Shown: one piece after another, positions 1 through 6,039 of the stretch
Numbering within the stretch: position 1 is the first letter of the stretch
Layout of the letters: every line of letters starts with the position of its first letter
NCBI GenBank assembly: GCA_902774165.1
Contig: CACYHJ010000167.1
Span: forward strand, 2,222 to 8,277
Direction: 5' to 3'
From: Oscillospiraceae bacterium
GTDB taxonomy: Bacteria; Bacillota; Clostridia; Oscillospirales; Acutalibacteraceae
DNA: 6,056 nucleotides
Notes under the pieces: model-generated
The model's database searches: none
Seen by the model: the letters and a program-made list of their open reading frames with translations, nothing else
Told to the model about the DNA's origin: nothing
Program-made: the position numbers and the translations under genes

Positions 1-2158
1 TGGGGCAGTACAGCTCCATGGCGCCGGAGAAGCTCTGGTTGATCATTTTGCGGATGGTGGCGTTCAGGTCGATGCCGTCGAGGATCTGGTTGCGCTGGCC
101 GTAAATCTTTTCACGCTGCTGGTTCATCACGTCGTCGTACTGCAGCACGTTTTTACGGATGGCGAAGTTGTCCGCCTCCACCTTGCGCTGGGCGCTCTCG
201 ATGGAGTTGGAGAACATTTTGGAATCGATGGGCATGTCGCCCAGGGACTTGAACGCGTTGAGGGCGTTGTAGAACCGGTCGCCCGCGAAACGGCGCAGCA
301 GGTCGTCCTCGGCGGAGAGATAGAACCGGCTCTCGCCCGGGTCGCCCTGACGGCCGCTCCGGCCGCGCAGCTGGTTGTCGATCCGGCGGGATTCATGGCG
401 CTCGGTGCCGATGATAAACAGGCCGCCGGCGGCGCGGACCTTATCCGCCTCGTCCTTCATTTCTTCTTTATACTGATTTTCAAGCTCGGAGAAGGTCTTC
501 CGCGCGTTCAGGATTTCCTCGTCGTCGGTCTCGGCAAAGCCGGTGGCCTCGGCGATCAGCTCGTCGGTGAATTCCATCTTGCGCATTTTCGCGGTGGCCA
601 TGAACTCGGCGTTGCCGCCCAGGATAATATCGGTACCGCGGCCCGCCATGTTGGTGGCGATGGTGACCGCGCCGAACTTGCCGGCCTGCGCGACGATCTC
701 CGCCTCGCGCTCGTGCTGCTTGGCGTTGAGGACCTCATGCTTGATGCCCGCGCGCTTGAGGGCGCGGCTGAGCTTTTCGCTCTTTTCGATGCTGACGGTA
801 CCCACCAGCACCGGCTGGCCCTTCTCGTGGCACTCCCGGATCTGCCCGATGATAGCGTTGAACTTCGCGTCCTCGGTCTTGAACAGCAGGTCGGGGTTGT
901 CGGTGCGGATCATGGGCTTGTTGGTGGGGACCTCGACGCAGTCGAGGCTGTAGATTTCCTGGAATTCGTCGCTTTCGGTCATCGCCGTACCGGTCATGCC
1001 GGAAAGCTTTTTGTAAAGCCGGAAATAGTTCTGGAAGGTGATGGTGGCGAGGGTCTTGCTCTCGTGCTTGACGCTGACGCCCTCCTTCGCTTCGATGGCC
1101 TGATGCAGGCCGTCGGAATACCGTCTGCCCAGCATGATGCGGCCGGTGAATTCGTCGACGATCAAAACCTCGCCGTCCTTGACCACGTAGTCGATATCCA
1201 GGTGCATGGTGCCGTGGGCCTTCAGCGCCTGGTTGATGTGGTGCTGCAGGGTCAGGTTGTCCGCGTCCATCAGGTTTTCAAGGTTGAAATACTGCTCCGC
1301 CTTGGCGATACCGGTCTTGGTGAGCGTGGCGGTTTTCGCCTTCTGGTCGACCACATAGTCGCCCTGGTCGGCGAATTCCTCTTCGGAGTTGGTCTTGCTG
1401 TCGATCTCGCGGATCTTGACCGCTTTCAGACCTTTGACGAAATCGTCCACGATCTTGTACAGATCGGTGGATTTATCGCCGCGGCCGGAAATGATCAGGG
1501 GCGTTCTCGCCTCGTCAATCAGGATCGAGTCCACCTCGTCGACGATGGCGAAGGCGTGGCCGCGCTGCACCCGGTTCTCTTTATAGTTCACCATGTTGTC
1601 GCGCAGGTAGTCGAAGCCCATTTCGTTGTTGGTGCCGTAGGTGATGTCGGCGGCGTAGGCTTCCTTGCGTTCGGCGTTGGTCTTTTCATGAATGATCAGG
1701 CCGACGCTCAGACCGAGGAACCGGTAAACCTTGCCCATCCATTCGGAGTCGCGCTTCGCCAGATAATCGTTGACGGTGACGATGTGAACGCCGTTGCCCG
1801 CCAGGGCGTTCAGATACGCCGGAAGCGTGGCGACCAGGGTTTTTCCCTCGCCGGTCTTCATTTCAGCCACGCGGCCCTGATGCAGCACCACGCCGCCGAT
1901 GACCTGCACGCGGAAATGCTTCATGCCCAGCACGCGCCAGGACGCCTCGCGGCAGACCGCGAAGGCCTCCGGCAGGATATCGTCCAGCGACGCGCCGTCC
2001 GCAAGACGCGCCTTGAACTCGTCGGTCTTCGCCCGCAGCTGCTCGTCGGTCAGCTTTGCGTATTCTTCCTCATAGGACATGACCTTGTCCGCAATGGGCT
2101 GGATCCTTTTTACTTCTTTGGCGGAATAGTCGCCGAAAATTTTTGAAAACAGTGACAT
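1..2158 (-). CDS. secA: Preprotein translocase ATPase subunit SecA (partial, C-terminus beyond window)
   Basis: SecA is the peripheral membrane ATPase that drives unfolded secretory proteins through the SecYEG channel. I translated 719 codons of the minus strand from the ATG at 2158; the frame stays open to the left edge. The start reads MSLFSKIFGD. Walker A MKTGEGKT is residues 100-107 and Walker B DEVDS begins at residue 207, followed by LIDEART. The preprotein cross-linking domain falls roughly at 220-365. NMAGRGTDI of the second helicase lobe has M504, R507 and D510, and GTERHESRR begins at 584. The scaffold helix includes IESAQRKVE at 653-661. A charged insertion at about 517-577 replaces the much shorter segment found in Bacillus SecA. 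The usual family length is about 800-900 residues, so the end of the helical domains and any C-terminal zinc motif are off-window. An in-frame ATG at 2167 (MERMSLF) is possible, but its Shine-Dalgarno spacing is poorer. Identification is certain. Confidence 0.98.
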   Translation of the reverse strand, partial: MSLFSKIFGDYSAKEVKRIQPIADKVMSYEEEYAKLTDEQLRAKTDEFKARLADGASLDDILPEAFAVCREASWRVLGMKHFRVQVIGGVVLHQGRVAEMKTGEGKTLVATLPAYLNALAGNGVHIVTVNDYLAKRDSEWMGKVYRFLGLSVGLIIHEKTNAERKEAYAADITYGTNNEMGFDYLRDNMVNYKENRVQRGHAFAIVDEVDSILIDEARTPLIISGRGDKSTDLYKIVDDFVKGLKAVKIREIDSKTNSEEEFADQGDYVVDQKAKTATLTKTGIAKAEQYFNLENLMDADNLTLQHHINQALKAHGTMHLDIDYVVKDGEVLIVDEFTGRIMLGRRYSDGLHQAIEAKEGVSVKHESKTLATITFQNYFRLYKKLSGMTGTAMTESDEFQEIYSLDCVEVPTNKPMIRTDNPDLLFKTEDAKFNAIIGQIRECHEKGQPVLVGTVSIEKSEKLSRALKRAGIKHEVLNAKQHEREAEIVAQAGKFGAVTIATNMAGRGTDIILGGNAEFMATAKMRKMEFTDELIAEATGFAETDDEEILNARKTFSELENQYKEEMKDEADKVRAAGGLFIIGTERHESRRIDNQLRGRSGRQGDPGESRFYLSAEDDLLRRFAGDRFYNALNAFKSLGDMPIDSKMFSNSIESAQRKVEADNFAIRKNVLQYDDVMNQQREKIYGQRNQILDGIDLNATIRKMINQSFSGAMELYCP

Positions 2159-2166
2159 ACGTTCCA

Positions 2167-2172
2167 TCCTTT
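2167..2172 (-). promoter_or_regulatory. Ribosome binding site of secA
   Basis: The minus strand reads AAAGGA, 8 nt before the ATG at 2158. This spacing favours 2158 over the in-frame ATG at 2167, whose first base overlaps the site and which would have to use the weaker AAAGGG just upstream with a 5-nt gap. Confidence 0.75.
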
Positions 2173-2222
2173 CCCTTTATTCTGAAATATATAAAAATCC
2201 ATAATAAACACTTTGAAATAAT

Positions 2223-2251
2223 ATCATAACACAATTCCCGGGGAAATGCAA
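2223..2251 (-). promoter_or_regulatory. Predicted sigma-A promoter of secA
   Basis: On the minus strand a -35 box TTGCAT (2246-2251) is followed by a 17-bp spacer and a -10 box TATGAT (2223-2228). The bases TGT directly before the -10 box make it an extended -10 element. The start point should fall near 2216, leaving an AT-rich leader of about 57 nt before the secA ATG. Box match and spacing are good and the location suits secA, but this is a prediction by eye. Confidence 0.7.
2235..2245. repeat. 11-bp inverted repeat in the secA promoter spacer
   Basis: TTCCC-G-GGGAA is a perfect inverted repeat with 5-bp arms and a single central base. It lies wholly between the predicted -35 and -10 boxes of secA. 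A protein bound here would compete with RNA polymerase, so it is a candidate operator. The arms are short, so chance is a real alternative. Confidence 0.4.
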
Positions 2252-2260
2252 GCAGAGAAA

Positions 2261-2296
2261 CGCAGAATTATGGGGGCCCGCAGAATTATGGGGGCC
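2261..2296. repeat. Perfect tandem direct repeat, two 18-bp units
   Basis: The unit CGCAGAATTATGGGGGCC occurs at 2261-2278 and again without change at 2279-2296. Identity continues three more bases (CGC) before diverging. Each unit contains the palindrome GGGCCC. The repeat lies about 10 bp upstream of the predicted secA -35 box, where activator sites or upstream elements usually sit. It could be a pair of protein-binding sites or a recent slippage duplication. The period of 18 bp is not a whole number of helical turns. Confidence 0.9.
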
Positions 2297-2367
2297 CGCC
2301 GGCAAAACGCTTTTGTTTTCCGGGCGGACGGAGGATCATTCGATTAACTTCCCCCTGAAGAAAGAAC

Positions 2368-2411
2368 AAAAAAAGCGGGGCCGGCGCAGATCTGAAGATC
2401 CGCGACAGCCC
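2368..2411 (-). terminator. Rho-independent terminator downstream of nth
   Basis: Read on the minus strand, arms at 2411-2397 and 2392-2378 form a 15-position stem, with two G-U pairs and one T-C mismatch, closed by the tetraloop TTCA. The stem is followed by CGC and then seven T residues (2374-2368). It begins about 56 nt after the nth stop codon. It should end the transcript containing nth and insulate the secA promoter. Confidence 0.88.
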
Positions 2412-2467
2412 TTTTTCGGAAGTGTCCGTGTTTCTGCAAGATGAGAGGCGGAACCGCTTTTCCCGTT

Positions 2468-3118
2468 TCACGGTTCGCTTTTCACCGAAGCCCTGCCTTG
2501 CGGGCAGATCCCCGCCAGCACGCACTGCTCGCACCGGGGCTTGCGGGCGTCGCAGACGGCCCTGCCGTGCAGCACGCAGCGGTGGCAGAAATCGTTGCTC
2601 TCCTCCGGCGGCAGCAGCGCCCGCAGCGCCAGCTCCACCTTATACGGGTCTTTCGTGTCCACCAGCCCCAGCCGGTTGGAAATGCGGATCAGATGGGTGT
2701 CCGCCACAACGACCGAGGGCACGCGGTAAACGTCGCCGCAGATCAGGTTCGCGGTCTTCCTGCCCACGCCGGGCAGGCTCGTCAGATCCTCGATGTTGTC
2801 GGGGACTCTGCCGCCGAACCGGTCCCGCACACCCGCCGCCATGCCGATGATATCCTTCGCCTTCTGACGGAAGAACCCGCAGGAGTGGATGATGGCCTCG
2901 ATCTCCCGGACGTCCGCGTTCACGTAGTCGTCCAGCGTGCGATATTTTTCAAACAGCGCTGGCGTGACCAGGTTGACCCGCGCGTCGGTGCACTGGGCGG
3001 AAAGCCGCGTCGCGACCAGCAGCTCAAAGGGATCGGTATACTCCAGCGAGCACAGCGCGTCTGGATATTCCGTTTTCAGCAGGCGGACCGCCTCGGCCGC
3101 CCGTTCTTTCTTTCTCAT
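2468..3118 (-). CDS. nth: Endonuclease III, base-excision DNA glycosylase/AP lyase
   Basis: The 216-residue protein belongs to the HhH-GPD family. It removes oxidised pyrimidines from DNA and nicks the resulting abasic site in base excision repair. LSAQCTD is at residues 39-45, equivalent to LSAQATD of the Escherichia coli enzyme. The helix-hairpin-helix LPGVGRKTA is at 115-123, with K121 as the catalytic lysine. D140 of VVADTH is the conserved aspartate. The cysteines at 189, 196, 199 and 205 have the spacing C-x6-C-x2-C-x5-C of the 4Fe-4S cluster. Two more cysteines, 178 and 181, precede the cluster and are of no known role. Length is normal (about 210 residues) and the protein is complete. 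The ATG has a strong AAAGGAG seven bases upstream. The gene follows the DHHW gene by 65 bp across a hairpin, and a strong terminator lies downstream. MutY is unlikely: the length and motifs fit Nth and there is no C-terminal MutT-like domain. Confidence 0.97.
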   Translation of the reverse strand: MRKKERAAEAVRLLKTEYPDALCSLEYTDPFELLVATRLSAQCTDARVNLVTPALFEKYRTLDDYVNADVREIEAIIHSCGFFRQKAKDIIGMAAGVRDRFGGRVPDNIEDLTSLPGVGRKTANLICGDVYRVPSVVVADTHLIRISNRLGLVDTKDPYKVELALRALLPPEESNDFCHRCVLHGRAVCDARKPRCEQCVLAGICPQGRASVKSEP

Positions 3119-3125
3119 AAAATCG

Positions 3126-3132
3126 CTCCTTT
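3126..3132 (-). promoter_or_regulatory. Ribosome binding site of nth
   Basis: AAAGGAG on the minus strand lies 7 nt before the ATG at 3118. It is a near-perfect Shine-Dalgarno site, separated by only five bases from the U-run of the upstream hairpin (3138-3142). Confidence 0.85.
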
Positions 3133-3137
3133 GCGCG

Positions 3138-3174
3138 AAAAACGGACGCTTGCCGTGGGGCGGGCGTCCGTTTT
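3138..3174 (-). terminator. Predicted intrinsic terminator after the DHHW gene, just ahead of nth
   Basis: An uninterrupted 11-bp stem pairs 3139-3149 with 3164-3174 around a 14-nt loop. The core is CGGACGC/GCGTCCG, flanked by A-T pairs. On the minus strand it ends in five T residues (3142-3138), partly within the stem. The hairpin starts 9 nt after the DHHW stop codon, so it should end the MBOAT-DHHW transcript. It is nearly symmetric and could also work on the other strand. The large loop and short U-run suggest incomplete termination, with read-through into nth. Confidence 0.65.
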
Positions 3175-3183
3175 CTTCGTTAT

Positions 3184-4542
3184 TTATGACCCGATGCGGG
3201 CGATCAGCTGGTCGATCAGGCTCTGGGCGCGGGTCATGGAGACGTTGTTGCAGAACACAACGTCGGTGATTCCCTTCTCCCGCACCAGCTGGGTGATGGT
3301 GCCCGTATAGTGGCGGTAATCAATGATATAGAGATATTTGTAATTCGCGGCCAGCAGCGGCGCAAGGGCGTTGCCGAAGCTCTCCTTGATCAGCAGGCAG
3401 CTCTCGCCGGTGGCCTTCGCCTTGTCCTCGATCATGGAATAGGCGTTGTCGCCCCAGATGAACGCGCCGTATTTCAGCGACGCGCCGGCCTTGCTCTCGT
3501 CGTAAATCACGCTGCCCTCGTCCACGTTCAGGTTCTTGCCGCGGATCGTGATTACATAGTTTCCGGGCGGCGTGTAGGCGTCGACCCGGTCGGGATTTGC
3601 TGCCAGCGCCTTATCCTTGTTGGCGAAGGTGCCAAGGAACCCGTCGAAGCTCTGCAGCGTACAGTCCTCGATGCGGAAGGGCTGCACGCCCTTCACCGCG
3701 CAGAACTGGGTGTAGGCGTAGTACGCGCCCATGGACGCCCAGTGATGGTCCGTCCGGTAATAGATATATTCGTTCCGGTGGGCTTTGAGGATATCGTAAA
3801 TGCTGACGCGGCGGACCTCCGGCAGAAGCATGCCCTCGATATAGGAGATCGCCTTCTTCTGGTCGTCGGATGCGACCTTTTCCCGCACGCGGGAATCCAG
3901 CACGATATCCATGCTGGTGGGAACGATCATATCGTAAACCGTCGCGACCCCGGCAAGCTTTTGCGCCACCGCGTTGACGGCGCCGGCGTAGCTGTCCGCC
4001 GCGGACTGGGAGAAATTGTAATATTCATATCCCGCGTCGTCCGCCACAAGGATGCTGCCGATGGTCTGCACGTTCACGGGCATCGGCCCGTCGGCGGGAG
4101 TCTCCGCCGCGGTCTCGGACTCCGGAGCCGGGGCGCTGGTCTCGGCGGGCGACGTGGCGTCCGCGGGCGGATCCGTCGCGATGGGCAGGGTCGCCGGCTG
4201 GCCGGAGGGCGCGTCGGGGATATCGCTCGCCGTCTGCTCCTGGAAACCGCGCTGCACCGAGTCGGTGCCCAGCAGGCTTTGCAGCGCGTTATTGACGGAG
4301 ATCAGGCCGTCCCGCATGGGCATGGTATCGGAGAACCAGGTGGAGATATCGGAGGAATATTCGCCGCTCAAAAGGGCGGAAACGGTGAACTTCGGAAACT
4401 TCGCCAGCTCCCGTTTCTCCTTTTCGGAGGTGGTCGGGCGCAGCGGGAAGATCATGGCGACGGCGCTCATGATCAGCAGCAGCCCGACGATGCTGCACAC
4501 CGTAATGACTTTGATTTTCTTGTTTTTTTTCTTTGCTTTCAT
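3184..4542 (-). CDS. DHHW family protein, SGNH/AlgX-like partner of the MBOAT acyltransferase
   Basis: This 452-residue protein has a Lys-rich N-terminus (MKAKKKNKK) and one membrane segment at about 11-33, so the rest should lie outside the cell. KRELAKFPKF (43-52) is the usual N-terminal signature of the family. A Pro/Ala/Thr/Ser/Glu-rich stretch at about 104-155 looks disordered. RTDHHW is at 263-268; D265 and H267 correspond to the Asp-x-His pair of AlgX/AlgJ acetyltransferases. S388 in KESFGN is the likely nucleophile, followed by the typical YLYIIDYRHY at 403-412. By analogy the protein would transfer acetyl groups delivered by the neighbouring MBOAT protein onto an extracellular polysaccharide; the acceptor is unknown. 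I chose the ATG at 4542 because AAGGAG precedes it and the membrane anchor begins there. A longer frame from 4704 would overlap the MBOAT coding region and adds sequence with no recognisable feature. The family call is firm; the catalytic role is inferred. Confidence 0.9.
   Translation of the reverse strand: MKAKKKNKKIKVITVCSIVGLLLIMSAVAMIFPLRPTTSEKEKRELAKFPKFTVSALLSGEYSSDISTWFSDTMPMRDGLISVNNALQSLLGTDSVQRGFQEQTASDIPDAPSGQPATLPIATDPPADATSPAETSAPAPESETAAETPADGPMPVNVQTIGSILVADDAGYEYYNFSQSAADSYAGAVNAVAQKLAGVATVYDMIVPTSMDIVLDSRVREKVASDDQKKAISYIEGMLLPEVRRVSIYDILKAHRNEYIYYRTDHHWASMGAYYAYTQFCAVKGVQPFRIEDCTLQSFDGFLGTFANKDKALAANPDRVDAYTPPGNYVITIRGKNLNVDEGSVIYDESKAGASLKYGAFIWGDNAYSMIEDKAKATGESCLLIKESFGNALAPLLAANYKYLYIIDYRHYTGTITQLVREKGITDVVFCNNVSMTRAQSLIDQLIARIGS
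4078..4242 (-). other. Low-complexity Pro/Ala/Thr/Ser/Glu-rich linker coding segment in the DHHW gene
   Basis: Residues 101-155 of the DHHW protein are dominated by P, A, T, S, D and E, with no predicted helix or strand pattern and no basic residues. The segment separates the membrane-proximal signature region from the catalytic SGNH-like domain. It looks like an extracellular spacer. Confidence 0.75.
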
Positions 4543-4552
4543 CAGATTGCGT

Positions 4553-4558
4553 CTCCTT
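4553..4558 (-). promoter_or_regulatory. Ribosome binding site of the DHHW gene, overlapping the MBOAT stop codon
   Basis: AAGGAG on the minus strand lies 10 nt before the ATG at 4542. Its two A residues are the last bases of the TAA that ends the MBOAT gene. A ribosome finishing MBOAT therefore stops on this site, which suggests translational coupling. It also supports 4542 as the true start. Confidence 0.85.
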
Positions 4559-6023
4559 AGAACTGGAAGTACAAAAATGGGTTGTAGGTATCGCCCGTCA
4601 GTGCGACGACGGAAAGGATCAGAAGAATACAGGGAACCGCGACCCCCAGCGCCTGCTCCGCAAGCGCAAAGCCCGGGCTCTTCTGCCCGCGGTCGCGCAT
4701 CCATTCACGGATCCGGGACATCAGCGGCGTGCTGGCGACGCAGCAGATCACGAAGAACAGCAGGTAGCGCAGCGCGAGCCTGCCGGATTCATAGGTGCTG
4801 AAGGCGTTGCCGTTGGCGCAGAACATGCCCTTGAGGACGGCGGTCATCAGCGGCAGCTGCGTAAAGCGGAAGAACACCCAGCCGAAATACACCACCACGA
4901 TGACGTAGATATGTTTCCAGATTCCCGTTTTTTTGAGCAGCGGGCCGATCAGCGCCTTTTCCAGCACGAGGAACACGAAGAAATACAGGCCCCAGAACAC
5001 GAAATTCCAGCTGGCGCCGTGCCACAGGCCGGTCAGGCCCCAGACGACGAACATATTGAGATAGGTGCGCAGCTTGCCCTTGCGGTTGCCGCCCAGCGGA
5101 ATGTAAACGTAATCCCGGAAAAACGTGCCCAGCGAAATGTGCCAGCGGCGCCAGAACTCGGTAATGCTGTCGGAGGTGTAGGGATAGTTGAAATTCTCCT
5201 TATAGTGGAACCCGCACATGAGGCCCAGGCCGATCGCCATATCGGAATAAGCGGAGAAATCCAGGTAGATCTGCAGCATATAGAACGCCATGCCGATCCA
5301 CAGCGTCAGGGCGGAACGGCCCTGGATCGTCTCAAGGTTCTGCGCCAGCAGCGACACGTCGCCGATCGCGCCGTCGGAGAGCAGCAGCATATCCACCAGA
5401 GCGCCGCAGCTGTTGGCGAGGATCGACTTCTTGGCAAGGCCGTAAACAAAGCGGTTCACGCCGGTATACAGCGAAGAGAGGGTCGTTTTGCGGGCGTTGA
5501 TCTCGTTCTCGATATCGCCGTACCGCACGATGGGACCCGCCACGCACTGGTGGAACAGCCCGGCGTACAGCAGCACTTTATAATATTGCTTCTGGGCGGG
5601 CACCTCCCCGCGGTAAACGTCCACCACGTAGGTGAGCAGCTGGAAGGTGTAGAAGGAGATGCCGATGGGCAGCGAAATTTTCGGCACCGGCAGATTGATG
5701 AAGGGGATAAAGTTCAGATTCTGCACAAAAAAGCCCGTATACTTGAAGATGCCGATGGTGCCGATGCAGACGATCACCGCAAAGGTCAGCCATTTTCGTT
5801 TGTCCCGCTCCCGCTTTTCCGACTCCAGGCGGCGGGAAAACCACCAGCAGGCGAAGGACATGAACAGCAGGATCAGCACGTAGACCGGCTCGCCCCACGC
5901 GTAGAAGATCAGCGAAAAGATCAACAGAATGATGTTCCGTGTGCGCAGATCTTTCGCGATAAAGTAACAGATCAGGTTCAGCGGCAGAAACGCCAGCAGA
6001 AACAGTAAGCTTGAAAAAACCAT
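4557..6023 (-). CDS. MBOAT family membrane-bound O-acyltransferase (AlgI-like)
   Basis: This polytopic membrane protein of 488 residues should take an acyl group, probably acetyl, from a cytoplasmic donor and pass it across the membrane for O-acylation of a cell-surface glycan. Numbering from the chosen start, PIGISFYTFQ begins at 119, AGPIVRY is at 162-168, LDFSAYSDMAIG spans about 254-265, FWRRWHISLG includes H295, and LTGLWHGASW includes H335, the invariant MBOAT histidine. The C-terminus NPFLYFQF is typical. Hydrophobic segments occur along the whole chain. Length fits the family (about 450-500) and all key residues are present. I prefer ATG 6023 because the product then begins MVFSSLLFL, the usual clostridial N-terminus, and GGAAGAG lies 9 nt upstream. 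An in-frame ATG at 6041 adds MEELRF but has no visible ribosome site. The DHHW gene follows after 14 nt. DltB is a less likely alternative because the partner is a DHHW protein and no other dlt gene is visible. The acceptor is unknown. Confidence 0.95.
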   Translation of the reverse strand: MVFSSLLFLLAFLPLNLICYFIAKDLRTRNIILLIFSLIFYAWGEPVYVLILLFMSFACWWFSRRLESEKRERDKRKWLTFAVIVCIGTIGIFKYTGFFVQNLNFIPFINLPVPKISLPIGISFYTFQLLTYVVDVYRGEVPAQKQYYKVLLYAGLFHQCVAGPIVRYGDIENEINARKTTLSSLYTGVNRFVYGLAKKSILANSCGALVDMLLLSDGAIGDVSLLAQNLETIQGRSALTLWIGMAFYMLQIYLDFSAYSDMAIGLGLMCGFHYKENFNYPYTSDSITEFWRRWHISLGTFFRDYVYIPLGGNRKGKLRTYLNMFVVWGLTGLWHGASWNFVFWGLYFFVFLVLEKALIGPLLKKTGIWKHIYVIVVVYFGWVFFRFTQLPLMTAVLKGMFCANGNAFSTYESGRLALRYLLFFVICCVASTPLMSRIREWMRDRGQKSPGFALAEQALGVAVPCILLILSVVALTGDTYNPFLYFQF

Positions 6024-6032
6024 AAAGCGCAA

Positions 6033-6039
6033 CTCTTCC
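6033..6039 (-). promoter_or_regulatory. Candidate ribosome binding site of the MBOAT gene
   Basis: GGAAGAG on the minus strand lies 9 nt before the ATG at 6023. It is an imperfect Shine-Dalgarno site. The alternative ATG at 6041 is preceded only by A and T apart from one G, with no Shine-Dalgarno match in the 15 bases available before the window edge. The promoter is outside the window. Confidence 0.45.

Larger units (their letters stand above)
2159..2467. other. 309-bp intergenic region between nth and secA
   Basis: No coding frame here is convincing. In minus-strand order it holds a short nth 3' tail, the nth terminator (2411-2368), a GC-rich stretch, an imperfect hairpin at 2327-2296 with bulges and no U-run, the tandem 18-bp repeat, the secA promoter, and an AT-rich secA leader (about 2216-2159). 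Base composition changes sharply, from GC-rich at 2261-2340 to AT-rich at 2176-2236. No riboswitch or SecM-like leader peptide could be recognised in the leader. Confidence 0.7.

Noticed and set aside
395..2146. Plus-strand open frame of 583 codons opposite secA
   Set aside because: It is codon-aligned with secA on the other strand. In this register stops arise only opposite TTA, CTA and TCA codons, which are rare in GC-rich genes, so a long open frame is expected. The translation has no recognisable domain, while the minus strand is unmistakably SecA.
2159..2216. Riboswitch or SecM-like arrest peptide in the secA leader
   Set aside because: The leader is only about 57 nt and AT-rich, with no aptamer-like structure and no short open frame with an arrest motif that I could see.
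2296..2327. Second hairpin between nth and secA as an additional terminator
   Set aside because: The stem (CCGCC/GGCGG plus CAAAA/TTTTG) is interrupted by bulges and has no U-run after it on either strand. It may be only a weak structure.
2286..2534. Minus-strand frame of 82 codons overlapping the 3' end of nth
   Set aside because: It begins inside nth in another frame, crosses the nth terminator and runs into the tandem repeat. The composition is not protein-like.
2441..3310. Plus-strand open frame of 289 codons opposite nth
   Set aside because: It runs through the nth gene, the nth ribosome site and the hairpin ahead of nth, and its product has no recognisable features.
3310..4560. Plus-strand open frame of 416 codons opposite the DHHW gene
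   Set aside because: It is codon-aligned antisense and explained by codon usage of the DHHW gene; no domain or ribosome binding site supports it.
4543..4704. 54-residue N-terminal extension of the DHHW protein
   Set aside because: It overlaps the MBOAT coding region, is Arg/Gly-rich like an out-of-frame translation, and would put the membrane anchor in the middle. The ATG at 4542 has its own strong ribosome site.
4533..6008. Plus-strand open frame of 491 codons opposite the MBOAT gene
   Set aside because: It is codon-aligned antisense to a well-recognised membrane protein. The translation is an unstructured mix rich in Gln, His, Glu and Ala with no family resemblance.
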